Positions 6,220 through 6,229 of a stretch of 6,229 bases of DNA are shown piece by piece. Source of the stretch: DYTH01 sp964552725 (GTDB lineage Bacteria > Desulfobacterota > Syntrophia > Syntrophales > UBA5619); NCBI GenBank assembly GCA_964552725.1, contig CAZKHU010000139.1, forward strand, positions 1-6,229, written 5' to 3'. A model generated the notes under the pieces. It did no database searches. It was not told the DNA's origin and worked only from the letters and a program-made list of their open reading frames with translations. Within the stretch, counting starts at the first letter, position 1; the number at the start of each line of letters is the position of its first letter. The translations under genes and the position numbers were made by a program.

Positions 6220-6229
6220 TTAATGTTCA

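Overview
The window looks like an ordinary chromosomal stretch of a Gram-negative bacterium. GC is roughly balanced and all four confident genes lie on the + strand. The protein types fit Desulfobacterota (old Deltaproteobacteria), possibly a Syntrophus/Smithella-like syntroph: a YcgR_2/PilZN-type PilZ protein and a large Cache-HAMP-PAS hybrid kinase of the HDFNN type. That taxonomic guess rests on recognising protein style, not on a search.

Layout: 1-157 is non-coding or the tail of something upstream and carries one copy of an imperfect 21-nt repeat. 158-820 encodes a two-domain c-di-GMP receptor (PilZN plus PilZ). 821-1061 is a 241-nt gap holding a perfect 8-3-8 inverted repeat, a sigma70-like promoter candidate and two tiny overlapping ORFs of uncertain reality. 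1062-1850 encodes a classical short-chain dehydrogenase/reductase. It is followed directly by a NUDT19-like Nudix hydrolase (best start GTG 1916, ending 2749). A 70-nt gap with a consensus -10 box precedes 2820-6158, a 1112-residue membrane-bound hybrid sensor histidine kinase. The last 71 nt hold a -10-like sequence and a second copy of the 21-nt repeat in the opposite orientation.

How the genes work together: the reductase and Nudix genes are nearly contiguous and probably co-transcribed. A CoA or acyl-CoA diphosphatase beside an SDR that may reduce acyl or hydroxyacyl substrates hints at acyl-CoA metabolism or CoA turnover, but the substrates cannot be read from sequence. The PilZ protein and the hybrid kinase are both signalling proteins; nothing here shows they share a pathway. 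The kinase has its own receiver domain, and its next partner (a phosphotransfer protein or a response regulator) is not in the window.

I see no mobile element, CRISPR array, tRNA, rRNA or recognisable riboswitch, and no convincing intrinsic terminator. I do not see a clearly new biological system. The best leads are non-coding: the inverted repeat overlapping a promoter ahead of the reductase operon, the coupled micro-ORFs, and the repeat pair near the two window edges.
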